From assembly GCA_002730485.1 (NCBI GenBank), contig PCAH01000105.1, positions 1-9,007 of the forward strand: 9,007 nt of DNA. Reading direction: 5' to 3'. The notes under the pieces are model-generated. The model did no database searches, was not told the origin of the DNA, and saw only the letters and a program-made list of their open reading frames with translations. Origin of the DNA: Dehalococcoidia bacterium (lineage in GTDB: Bacteria; Chloroflexota; Dehalococcoidia; UBA3495). A program made the position numbers and the translations under genes. Shown here piece by piece: positions 1 through 5,966 of the stretch. Every line of letters begins with the position of its first letter. The first letter of the stretch is position 1.

Positions 1-1
1 A

Positions 2-1114
2 ATAGAGAAGGCCGACAAGAACAAGGTTGAGGCCTTGGAAACGGCTCTAGGCCGTATCGAGAAAGACTACGGTAAGGGCGCAGTGATGCGTCTTGGCGAG
101 ATCAGTGACACTCTGGCCACAGAGTGCATCCCCACCGGGTCACTTGCGTTGGACATCGCCCTGGGCATCGGTGGCATACCCCGAGGACGGGTCACCGAAG
201 TCTTTGGTGCAGAGTCAGCAGGTAAGTCGACTCTGGCCATCCATATCATGGCCGAAACCCAGAAGCTTGGTGGGATCGCCGCGTATATCGACGTAGAACA
301 TGCCCTCGATCCCGTCTACGCCGCAAATTGCGGACTCAATCTGGATGACCTTCTCATCGCTCAGCCAGATAGCGCCGAGCAGGCATTGGACATCACCGAG
401 CAACTGGTCCGCAGCGGAGCAGTTGACGCTGTGGTGGTGGACAGCGTGGCCGCTCTGGTGCCCCTGGCAGAGATCGAAGGCGACATGGGTGACACCCACG
501 TGGGTTTGCAGGCCCGGCTCATGTCCCAGGCACTGCGCAAACTGACCAGCAGCATCCACCGCTCCAGAACCGCGGTAATCTTCATCAACCAGATCAGGGA
601 AAAGGTTGGTGTAACCTACGGCAGCCCCGAGGTCACCCCTGGCGGGCGGGCCCTAAAGTTCTACAGCTCGGTCCGCGTTGACCTCCGCCGGGTGGAGTCC
701 ATCAAACAGGGCGCCGAGGTCATGGGTAACCGTGTGCGGGCCCGAATTGTGAAGAACAAGGTCGCGGCCCCATTCCGTGTGGCTGAGTTCGACATCATGT
801 TCAACCAGGGGATCAGCAAGATGGGAGATATCTTGGAGATCGGTGTTGACCAGGGCGTCGTAAAAAAGTCCGGAGCATTCTACTCCTACGGTGAGACCAA
901 GTTGGGCCAGGGTCGAGAAAACTCCAAGGACTTCCTCATCCAACACCCTGAGATAGCCGAGTCCATTGAGGGCCGACTCCGCAGCCCGGTGGATGAACCT
1001 GTGGCACAAGAACCGGAATCCTCAGAATCCATCGACACCAGTCTGGCCAGTGGGCCAAATTCGGTGGCAGACTTCCTGGCCAATAATGGCCTGGAACAGG
1101 ATGACAACGAGTAA
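2..1114 (+). CDS. recA: RecA recombinase, 5' end cut by the window edge
   Basis: DNA-dependent ATPase that forms filaments on single-stranded DNA, carries out strand exchange and triggers LexA-type self-cleavage. The frame is open to the left edge. A TTG at 35 is a possible start, but the codons before it already read [13 protein letters not shown], which resembles the usual RecA N-terminus, so the true start probably lies just outside the window. Seen residues, counted from the [13 protein letters not shown] near 13-22; Walker [10 protein letters not shown] at 58-66 (family norm GPESSGKTT); the VVVDSVAAL Walker B strand near 135; the loop with [16 protein letters not shown]; and [22 protein letters not shown], which covers the L2 DNA-binding region. 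The C-terminus is acidic (ending EQDDNE), as is usual. Length is near the normal 340-370 residues, with no intein. An intrinsic terminator follows, then recX. The LexA-type operator region, if any, is outside the window. Confidence 0.97.
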   Translation: MEKADKNKVEALETALGRIEKDYGKGAVMRLGEISDTLATECIPTGSLALDIALGIGGIPRGRVTEVFGAESAGKSTLAIHIMAETQKLGGIAAYIDVEHALDPVYAANCGLNLDDLLIAQPDSAEQALDITEQLVRSGAVDAVVVDSVAALVPLAEIEGDMGDTHVGLQARLMSQALRKLTSSIHRSRTAVIFINQIREKVGVTYGSPEVTPGGRALKFYSSVRVDLRRVESIKQGAEVMGNRVRARIVKNKVAAPFRVAEFDIMFNQGISKMGDILEIGVDQGVVKKSGAFYSYGETKLGQGRENSKDFLIQHPEIAESIEGRLRSPVDEPVAQEPESSESIDTSLASGPNSVADFLANNGLEQDDNE

Positions 1115-1150
1115 CCCCGCTTAACAAACGCAACTAAGATGCAAAGTAAG

Positions 1151-1198
1151 AACGGCCGCGTTGGGGACCCAGCTCCCACCACTCAACCGGCCGTTTTT
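1151..1198 (+). terminator. Intrinsic terminator between recA and recX
   Basis: AACGGCCG (1151-1158) pairs with CGGCCGTT (1188-1195). After one bulged C (1159) the stem continues with GTTG (1160-1163) pairing with CAAC (1184-1187), giving about 12 base pairs. An inner stem of GGGA (1164-1167) with TCCC (1174-1177) caps it. A run of five T follows at 1194-1198. It lies 37 nt after the recA stop and 53 nt before the recX ATG, so it should cut most recA transcripts before recX. No convincing promoter is visible between it and recX. Confidence 0.85.
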
Positions 1199-1251
1199 GC
1201 TTAGTAACTCCCAGTCCAGTAAGTCGAACGGGATTTACGGAGCGATTGTCC

Positions 1252-1782
1252 ATGGCCCTATCCAGCAAAATGCCCAAGGATCCAGACCCTTCCTACACCA
1301 AGGCCAGGAACACCGCGCTAAGACTTATCTCCTACCGGTCCAGGTCCGAGAGCGAGGTGAAGCGTCGTCTACAGGGCCGGTTCACCGATGGCGCCATCGA
1401 GAAGACCCTAGGTTCCCTGCGTGACCAGGGGCTTGTTGATGATGCCGCCTTCGCCAAACAATGGCGCGAGCAGCGGGAAAGGTCCCGTCCCAGAGGACCG
1501 GCTATCATCAGCCAGGAACTCCGTCGATTGGGTGTGGACAGAGAAGTGATTCAAGACGCTCTCTTGGATTTTGATTCTGCCGCCAATGCCTACAAAGCAG
1601 GCTCCAAATACGCCTCCAAGCTGTCCGTGGCAGACGGCACGGAATTCAGGCGCAAGCTGGGCGGATTCTTGCAGAGGCGGGGTTTCGGTGGCGACGTCTT
1701 GGGTCAGACGGTGGAGCGAATCTGGCGGGAGTCACTTGACCCGTTGGACGGCGCTATAGATGGCGATAGCCAGGACGATTAG
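1252..1782 (+). CDS. recX: RecX, regulator of RecA
   Basis: Small, basic, helical modulator that binds RecA filaments and limits recombinase and coprotease activity. The 176-residue product has the repeated three-helix RecX pattern: ALRLISYRSRSESEVKRRL near residues 22-40, then GAIEKTLGSLRDQGLVDDAAFAKQWREQR, then SRPRGPAIISQELRRLGVDREVIQDAL. It sits directly downstream of recA, the classic position. The ATG at 1252 is preferred over an in-frame TTG at 1246 because GGAG at 1239-1242 lies 9 nt before the ATG but only 3 nt before the TTG. The 3' end overlaps the convergent zinc-finger gene by 51 bp. Expression is likely by read-through of the recA terminator, as known for E. coli recAX, unless a weak promoter lies in 1199-1238. 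Confidence 0.92.
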   Translation: MALSSKMPKDPDPSYTKARNTALRLISYRSRSESEVKRRLQGRFTDGAIEKTLGSLRDQGLVDDAAFAKQWREQRERSRPRGPAIISQELRRLGVDREVIQDALLDFDSAANAYKAGSKYASKLSVADGTEFRRKLGGFLQRRGFGGDVLGQTVERIWRESLDPLDGAIDGDSQDD

Positions 1783-2247
1783 TCCCCAGATGCTTGCCAA
1801 CGCCGGGCTGGATGGCAAGGCGATGATAAAAGCCCCGATAACTGCACCGGCAGCTATGTAGGCCAGTCCTTTGCTCCGTTTAGCATTCACCGATTTGCTG
1901 ATTAGCTCTCCAGCCGCATAGCCGATGGCCAGGACGGGGATAGATGACAATATTCCGTAGCCGCCGAAGATCGCATTGAAGATTATCCAGAGGATCCCGC
2001 CACCGATTGCGATACCCACGCCGGCGCCAATCGCTCGGGCGTAAAAGGTCGGTTGGACGTCAAATGTGGGCATCTTCACGCCCTTGCCACAATCGGGGCA
2101 ACGGATGCCAACCGAAGCCTGAATCATGCACTGGGTGCAGATGCTCTTCCCGCATTGGCTGCACGACAGCCCAGTCTCAACGCTGGGATGCCAGGCGCAG
2201 TGTTCCATCTGAAGTGGTTCGTGGTCGGTGTCTGTTGGTCGTTCCAT
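1732..2247 (-). CDS. B-box-like zinc-finger protein with four predicted membrane helices
   Basis: Function unknown. The 171-residue product has a short N-terminal zinc-binding module followed by a membrane region. Likely metal ligands are C17, H20, C29, C32, C37, C40, C50 and C53, in a WHP...C-x2-C-x4-C-x2-C...CPDC layout that would hold two zinc ions. This is the B-box-type module often fused to membrane proteins, including rhomboid-like ones, in Chloroflexota and Actinobacteria. Hydrophobic stretches near 69-93, 97-115, 128-145 and 149-166 suggest four helices. No rhomboid GxSG Ser/His pair is seen. ATG at 2247 is the start; its best Shine-Dalgarno is weak (AGGGA about 11 nt upstream). It is the last gene of a cluster with plsY (43 nt gap) and runs tail to tail into recX. 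A role in sensing or protein binding at the membrane is a guess. Confidence 0.8.
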   Translation of the reverse strand: MERPTDTDHEPLQMEHCAWHPSVETGLSCSQCGKSICTQCMIQASVGIRCPDCGKGVKMPTFDVQPTFYARAIGAGVGIAIGGGILWIIFNAIFGGYGILSSIPVLAIGYAAGELISKSVNAKRSKGLAYIAAGAVIGAFIIALPSSPALASIWGLIVLAIAIYSAVQRVK

Positions 2248-2290
2248 CTTCTCTAATATCCCTAGAAAGTCTCTGCCTGATTGGTTGGAT

Positions 2291-2965
2291 TCAGGAAGAG
2301 CCTTCCGGGATCCTTCTCACCCAGCCCGTACGGTCTGCCACGTCTCGGTCACGCACCAGCCGGTTCAATAACACCCTCTTCCGGGAGATGTCATCTGGGA
2401 ACGGCATCCAGTTCGCCGATAGCCGCTTGAGCACGACCAGGCCCAAAAGCCCAAGGGAATACCAGACCAGGTTAAGGTGGTCCAATATCACGTAGGACCA
2501 CAGGGGCAATAGCGTCAGGGAGATGAGCACCCACAAACCCGAGCTCTTGGTGACCTTCCAGCCACCGATCGCGACTACGGCACAGGCGATGGCCAGGAAC
2601 GGCGATAGGGCGACAAGTGTCCCTCCGGCAACGGCGATACCTCGCCCGCCCTGGAGTTTCAAGAAGATCGACCAGTTGTTTCCGGCAACCGCAAGCAGCG
2701 GAGGACCAATCAGGTACGCTGACGAGCGGTCGATGTCCAACACGTACAACGCCACCCAGATTGGAAGGGCACCCTTGATGAATATCTCTACCGCCGCCAC
2801 CGGGTAGACCCAATTCTTGCCGACGTGTTCGTAGAGATTGGCGCTTCCCACATTGCCGCTGCCGTAGCCACGGATATCCACTCCTTTGACAACGCGGCCG
2901 ATGAGGTAGGCCGTGGGTATGGAACCCAGGATGAAAGCGCCTATGTAAAGAGCGAGTATGTCCAT
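2291..2965 (-). CDS. plsY: Glycerol-3-phosphate acyltransferase PlsY, divergent
   Basis: Integral membrane enzyme that transfers an acyl group from acyl-phosphate to glycerol-3-phosphate, the first step of phospholipid synthesis in PlsX/PlsY bacteria. The 224-residue product starts with a membrane helix (LYIGAFILGSIPTAYLIGR) and carries motif 1 as DIRGYGSGNVGSAN (30-43) and motif 2 as GNNWSIFLKLQGGRGIA (95-111), with several further hydrophobic segments. Departures from the family: the usual His of the GHxFPVFL-type motif 2 is Asn (N96), GATN is GSAN, GGKG is GGRG, and the C-terminal HRENxxRL-like motif 3 is reduced to LKRLSAN (179-185). The C-terminus adds a basic tail from about residue 192. 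ATG at 2965 lies 20 nt after the PHP stop, so the two are probably co-transcribed. Family membership is firm; standard substrate use is less so. Confidence 0.85.
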   Translation of the reverse strand: MDILALYIGAFILGSIPTAYLIGRVVKGVDIRGYGSGNVGSANLYEHVGKNWVYPVAAVEIFIKGALPIWVALYVLDIDRSSAYLIGPPLLAVAGNNWSIFLKLQGGRGIAVAGGTLVALSPFLAIACAVVAIGGWKVTKSSGLWVLISLTLLPLWSYVILDHLNLVWYSLGLLGLVVLKRLSANWMPFPDDISRKRVLLNRLVRDRDVADRTGWVRRIPEGSS

Positions 2966-2985
2966 GGTCCAGCTCTGTTAACGAC

Positions 2986-3834
2986 CTAGGCCCGTTCTAC
3001 CTTGGCTTTTTCCGCCGCCTCTTCCAGCAGCTTGATGGTCTCTTCAGGCGGCCCCAAAGTACCCGGAAGTGGCTCACCCGAGTTACCAAGCCCGTGGTAG
3101 TCGCTGCCACCACACGGAATCAGGTCATATTCCTTCGCCAATCGGGCCAGGTGTCTAACTGTGTCATCGTCATATTGAGCGTAATAGACTTCCATGCCCA
3201 TCAGACCGACTTTCTTGAGGTTGGCGATCCCAGCTTCCATGTCGTTCATAAAGGTCGGGTGGGCCAAAACCGGAACACCGCCAACTTTCTTGATCATCTC
3301 CACGCCTGCGGCCGGGGCTAACTTGGGACGGTCATAGTAGGCCAGACCGTCGTTCCCCAGATACTCATCAAAGGCCTCCTTGGGCTCTTTGAAGTAACCT
3401 GCCTCAACCATCGCCAAGGCGATGTGGGGGCGACCCACTGTGCCATCGCCAGCAAAATGCTGGACCCTTTCCCACTCTACTGGCTTGCCCAGCGCTTCCA
3501 GTTTCTCCACCATGACCTGTGCCCGGTCGACACGGCCCCTGCGAAACTCTGAAAGCGTAGCTTGAAATTCCTCGTCATGATAATCGAGGAAATAACCCAA
3601 CACGTGGACCTCGTCACCTGGTATATCGGCGCTCATTTCGATGCCCGGGATTATGCGCAGATCAGGGAATTCCTTGGCCGCTTCATACGCTTCGGCCAGG
3701 CCCTCTGTACTGTCATGGTCGGTGATGGAAATAGTCTTAAGGCCGTTCTTTGCCACCATCTGAACTAACTCGGTGGGGGTAAGACGGCCATCCGAAGCCA
3801 GGGTATGCAGGTGCAGGTCTATAGTCGCAGCCAA
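2986..3834 (-). CDS. PHP-domain phosphoesterase (TrpH/YciV, RNase AM-like)
   Basis: Probable metal-dependent phosphoesterase of the PHP superfamily, COG0613 type. Characterised relatives hydrolyse 3',5'-nucleoside bisphosphates or act as the 5'-3' exonuclease RNase AM. The 282-residue product keeps the whole trinuclear metal site: DLHLH (6-10) with SDG (14-16), TDHD (38-41), PGIEMS with E66, VHVLGYF with H77, GRPHIA with H137, LAHP with H192, and GGSDYHG (242-248) with D245 and H247. The acidic, helical C-terminus is unremarkable. TTG at 3834 must be the start: an in-frame TGA lies three codons upstream and the first metal motif begins at residue 6. An AGGA lies about 12 nt before it. It is first in the leftward cluster with plsY and the zinc-finger gene. 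The exact substrate cannot be told from sequence. Confidence 0.9.
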   Translation of the reverse strand: MAATIDLHLHTLASDGRLTPTELVQMVAKNGLKTISITDHDSTEGLAEAYEAAKEFPDLRIIPGIEMSADIPGDEVHVLGYFLDYHDEEFQATLSEFRRGRVDRAQVMVEKLEALGKPVEWERVQHFAGDGTVGRPHIALAMVEAGYFKEPKEAFDEYLGNDGLAYYDRPKLAPAAGVEMIKKVGGVPVLAHPTFMNDMEAGIANLKKVGLMGMEVYYAQYDDDTVRHLARLAKEYDLIPCGGSDYHGLGNSGEPLPGTLGPPEETIKLLEEAAEKAKVERA

Positions 3835-3916
3835 TCTGTTTCACTGTCCTATCTAATTGTTCGAAGGTCACGGTTAGCTCTTGAGCCTGTCCGGCGACTG
3901 GTGAATGTCACCTGCC

Positions 3917-3960
3917 TTCAGTATACGCAATAACCGGGGTCAATTGATCCATATACTGAA
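3917..3960. repeat. Perfect 9-bp inverted repeat upstream of the PHP-plsY cluster
   Basis: TTCAGTATA (3917-3925) and TATACTGAA (3952-3960) are exact reverse complements separated by 26 bp. The spacer holds an 8-bp palindrome, TCAATTGA (3940-3947). Each arm contains TATACT on one strand, which resembles a -10 box; the leftward copy (3925-3920) lies about 85 nt upstream of the PHP start. A TTGACC on the same strand stands only 12 nt away, too close for a standard -35. There is no T-run, so this is not an intrinsic terminator. It could be an operator or part of the cluster promoter. Confidence 0.45.
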
Positions 3961-4007
3961 ATACGCTGAGCGGCTACCTAATCGTTTGTAGTTGTGACCA
4001 TCAAATT

Positions 4008-4057
4008 AAAAAGAGGACCCAGAAGCCGGACACTCCCGCTTCCAGGTCCTCTTTTTT
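4008..4057 (-). terminator. Intrinsic terminator of rny, bidirectional in form
   Basis: GAGGACC (4013-4019) pairs with GGTCCTC (4045-4051), an inner GAAGC (4022-4026) pairs with GCTTC (4038-4042), and the loop lies near 4030-4034. The stem is flanked by five A on the left (4008-4012) and six T on the right (4052-4057), so a U-tract follows the hairpin on either strand. It lies 30 nt beyond the rny stop in the direction of rny transcription, so its main role is to end the rny transcript. It would also insulate rny from rightward transcription. Confidence 0.9.
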
Positions 4058-4086
4058 GTTTGGCTAATTGTAGCTCGGACTAGTCG

Positions 4087-5622
4087 TTACTTAGCGTATT
4101 CGACGTTCCGAGTCTCCCGAATCACGGTCACCTTGATCTGGCCGGGGAAGACCAGGTCTTCCTCAACCTTCTTGGCTATGTTACGGGCCAGCCCAGCGGC
4201 TTCAACGTCGGTCAGGTCGTCTGGTTTAACCATGACCCGAACTTCGCGACCCGCCTGGATGGCAAAGACCCTTTCCACACCATTGAAGCTGGTGGCAACC
4301 TCTTCAAGTTCCTTGAGCCGTTTGACGTACAATTCCAGGGACTCTCTGCGGGCGCCAGGCCGAGATGCGCTGATGGCATCTGCTGTGGCCACCAAGAACG
4401 ACTCGACCGTCTCATGGTCGTCGCTGTGGTGCTCCAAGATACCCCGATAAGAACTATGGTTGATGCCATGCTTCCGGGCAATCTCGGCACCGATCTCAGC
4501 GTGGGGACCGGAGACCTCGTGGGTAACTGCTTTGCCGATGTCATGTAGCAGGCCGCCCATCTTGGCAACCTGGACATTGGCTCCGGCTTCCGCTGCCAGC
4601 ATTCCGGAAAGCAAAGAGACTTCAATGGAATGTTTAAGCACGTTCTCGCCGTAGCTATAACGGTATTTCAGTTGACCAAGCAATCGGATCAACTCCGAGT
4701 CCAGACCGCTGACCCCAGCATCAAAGGTGGCCTGTTCGCCAGCCTTCAATATGGTTTGGTCAATTTCTTCCTGGGCACGGTTGACCATATCTTCGATCCT
4801 GGCGGGCTGGATGCGCCCGTCTGAAACCAGTTTCTCCAGGGCCAATCGTGCTATTTCACGCCTGACCGGGTCGAAACAAGATACGGTGACTGCCTCGGGC
4901 GTGTCGTCGATGATGACATCCACACCAGTGAGAGCTTCCAGTGTACGAATGTTGCGCCCTTCGCGGCCAATGAGACGACCTTTCATCTCATCGTTGGGCA
5001 GGGAAACCGTTGAAGTCGTGACTTCAGAAACTACGTCGGTTGCAAGTCGGTTGATGGCGACTGTGATTATCTTCCGCGCGTTTTCGTTGGCCTTTTCTTT
5101 GTACTCTTTCTCTAGTTCGTAGTACCTCTTGGCCAGGTCATGCACTGCTTCTTCTTCGCCGCGCTTGACCACTTGCTCGCGAGCCTCATCAACGCTGAGA
5201 CCTGCCACCTGTTCCAGGGCCCTGGATTGTTCTGCCTTCAGGTCTTCGGCATCTATCCGGGACTGTTCAATTTCCTTTTCGTAGACAGCTAGTTCTCGCT
5301 CCTTTTCTTCCTGCGCTTCTACTTTCCGTTCCAATTGTTCTTCCCGCTGCATGTGTCTGCTTTCCATGTGGTGGAACTCTTGGCGTTGATCTTTAAGATC
5401 GTTCTCTGTTTCGTTACGTAGTTTTAAAGCCTCTTCCTGGGCCGCCAAGAGGAGTTTTCTACTCTCCTCTTCAGCCTGGTTTACGATGCCTTTGGCGTTC
5501 TCTCCGGCAGTTTGTGCCAGCGCCGCGTCTTTGCGCGATTTGAGAGCGAGCCAGGTAGCACCACCAATCCCTGCGGCCGCCAGGACGGCTAGGATGACGA
5601 TGATTATCTCCAAAGGGATCAC
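4087..5622 (-). CDS. rny: Ribonuclease Y
   Basis: Membrane-anchored endoribonuclease that starts bulk mRNA decay in many Gram-positive bacteria. The 511-residue product has the full RNase Y layout and usual length: an N-terminal membrane helix (about 5-27), a long charged coiled coil (about 30-190), a KH RNA-binding domain with GRLIGREGRNIRTLE (215-229), and an HD domain with LKHS (H331) and GLLHDIGKA (H360-D361 metal pair), then HHSDDH and ADAISASRPGARRES, ending in the conserved C-terminal region with FPGQIKVTVIRE. The GTG start at 5622 is forced because TAG is the codon just before it; AAAGGA stands 4 nt upstream as Shine-Dalgarno. It is transcribed away from dnaJ and ends in a strong terminator, so it is probably monocistronic. 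Its leader carries a hairpin that may control it. Confidence 0.97.
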   Translation of the reverse strand: MIPLEIIIVILAVLAAAGIGGATWLALKSRKDAALAQTAGENAKGIVNQAEEESRKLLLAAQEEALKLRNETENDLKDQRQEFHHMESRHMQREEQLERKVEAQEEKERELAVYEKEIEQSRIDAEDLKAEQSRALEQVAGLSVDEAREQVVKRGEEEAVHDLAKRYYELEKEYKEKANENARKIITVAINRLATDVVSEVTTSTVSLPNDEMKGRLIGREGRNIRTLEALTGVDVIIDDTPEAVTVSCFDPVRREIARLALEKLVSDGRIQPARIEDMVNRAQEEIDQTILKAGEQATFDAGVSGLDSELIRLLGQLKYRYSYGENVLKHSIEVSLLSGMLAAEAGANVQVAKMGGLLHDIGKAVTHEVSGPHAEIGAEIARKHGINHSSYRGILEHHSDDHETVESFLVATADAISASRPGARRESLELYVKRLKELEEVATSFNGVERVFAIQAGREVRVMVKPDDLTDVEAAGLARNIAKKVEEDLVFPGQIKVTVIRETRNVEYAK

Positions 5623-5647
5623 CTATTCCTTTCCGCCTAGTGTGCCT

Positions 5648-5668
5648 AAAAAAGGAGCTATTGCTCCT
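5648..5668 (-). promoter_or_regulatory. Hairpin with U-tract in the rny leader
   Basis: Read leftward, the strand gives AGGAGC, the tetraloop AATA, GCTCCT and then further T's, using 5668-5648. The stem has six pairs and is followed by a run of U, the form of a small intrinsic terminator, only about 25 nt before the rny GTG. The predicted rny transcription start falls near 5668-5670, so a transcript from that promoter would begin almost at this stem. It would then act more as a 5'-terminal protecting or regulatory stem-loop than a terminator. If transcription starts further upstream, attenuation is possible. Confidence 0.55.
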
Positions 5669-5675
5669 GATTAAC

Positions 5676-5704
5676 ATCCTAACCAGATGCCTTGAAGGTG
5701 TCAA
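5676..5704 (-). promoter_or_regulatory. Predicted sigma-70-type promoter of rny
   Basis: On the minus strand, a perfect -35 box TTGACA (5704-5699) is followed after exactly 17 nt by TAGGAT (5681-5676), four of six matches to TATAAT. The predicted start lies near 5669, about 46 nt before the rny GTG. The -35 region sits in a 7-bp inverted repeat with a 5-nt spacer, GCCTTGA/TCAAGGC (5689-5695 and 5701-5707), which could be a protein-binding site. Confidence 0.6.
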
Positions 5705-5819
5705 GGCGAAAACCGCTCCTTTAAGTACCATAAACCTAACCGATTCGACATGGCTTTAACCTGTTTCTGCGTAGATCTTTTTCGCATCATTAACCCATTG
5801 CAATGAAGCAGGTATCCTT

Positions 5820-5861
5820 GAGCCAGGCATAGACGCTCTTGAGCGTCCATCTGGCCTGCTC
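5820..5861 (+). promoter_or_regulatory. Nested inverted repeat over the dnaJ -35 box (possible operator)
   Basis: The core is GACGCTC, TT, GAGCGTC (5832-5847), a perfect 7-bp inverted repeat with a 2-nt centre. Outer arms also match: GAGC (5820-5823) with GCTC (5858-5861), and AGGC (5825-5828) with GCCT (5854-5857). The predicted -35 box TTGAGC (5839-5844) lies inside the core, so a bound repressor would block polymerase. It is not the CIRCE element of HrcA (TTAGCACTC-N9-GAGTGCTAA): only the CTC/GAG centre is similar and the spacer is far shorter. Confidence 0.5.
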
Positions 5862-5867
5862 TATAAT
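5839..5867 (+). promoter_or_regulatory. Predicted sigma-70-type promoter of dnaJ
   Basis: TTGAGC (5839-5844), four of six matches to TTGACA, is followed after 17 nt by a perfect TATAAT (5862-5867). Transcription should begin near 5874, giving a leader of about 93 nt before the dnaJ ATG. The box layout is that of the housekeeping sigma factor. Heat-shock control, if present, would then come from a repressor at the overlapping palindrome or from the leader RNA. Confidence 0.65.
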
Positions 5868-5902
5868 GGGTTGATACTTCCTTATCGTTTCCTTTCTAAT
5901 CA

Positions 5903-5929
5903 TTTGCGTCGCGGTTGAACGCGATCAAA
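5903..5929 (+). promoter_or_regulatory. Stem-loop in the dnaJ leader
   Basis: TCGCG (5909-5913) pairs with CGCGA (5920-5924) around a GTTGAA loop. After a small internal loop the stem continues with TTTG (5903-5906) pairing with CAAA (5926-5929). It would be the first of two stem-loops in the predicted leader, ending 9 nt before the GGAG at 5939. It could stabilise the RNA or take part in switching, but nothing in the sequence fixes a role. Confidence 0.4.
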
Positions 5930-5938
5930 ATCCTTCTT

Positions 5939-5966
5939 GGAGAACAGAACACAACGGTGTTCATAA
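5939..5966 (+). promoter_or_regulatory. Split ribosome-binding site of dnaJ with intervening hairpin
   Basis: The only good Shine-Dalgarno is GGAG at 5939-5942, 24 nt before the ATG at 5967, which is too far for normal use. Between them lies a perfect 6-bp hairpin: GAACAC (5947-5952), tetraloop AACG (5953-5956), GTGTTC (5957-5962). If the 16-nt hairpin folds, only 8 nt (AACA plus ATAA) remain between GGAG and AUG, which is close to the optimal distance. The ATG is forced because TAA is the codon just before it. Confidence 0.6.

Noticed and set aside
35..37. TTG at 35 as the true recA start
   Set aside because: The frame is open to the left edge and the residues before the TTG resemble a normal RecA N-terminus, so the gene most likely starts outside the window.
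653..1009. Minus-strand open frame of 118 codons inside recA
   Set aside because: Lies wholly antisense to a clearly coding gene, has no recognisable motif and no ribosome-binding site of note.
2007..2495. Plus-strand open frame of 162 codons across the zinc-finger gene and plsY
   Set aside because: Opposes two well-supported genes, crosses their junction, and gives an Arg/Ser-rich sequence typical of a shadow frame.
3920..3944. TTGACC...TATACT as a promoter for the PHP gene on the minus strand
   Set aside because: The spacing is only 12 nt, too short for a sigma-70 promoter, so I did not call it as such.
5832..5847. CIRCE element (HrcA site) upstream of dnaJ
   Set aside because: Arms and the 2-nt spacer do not match TTAGCACTC-N9-GAGTGCTAA; only the CTC/GAG centre is alike.
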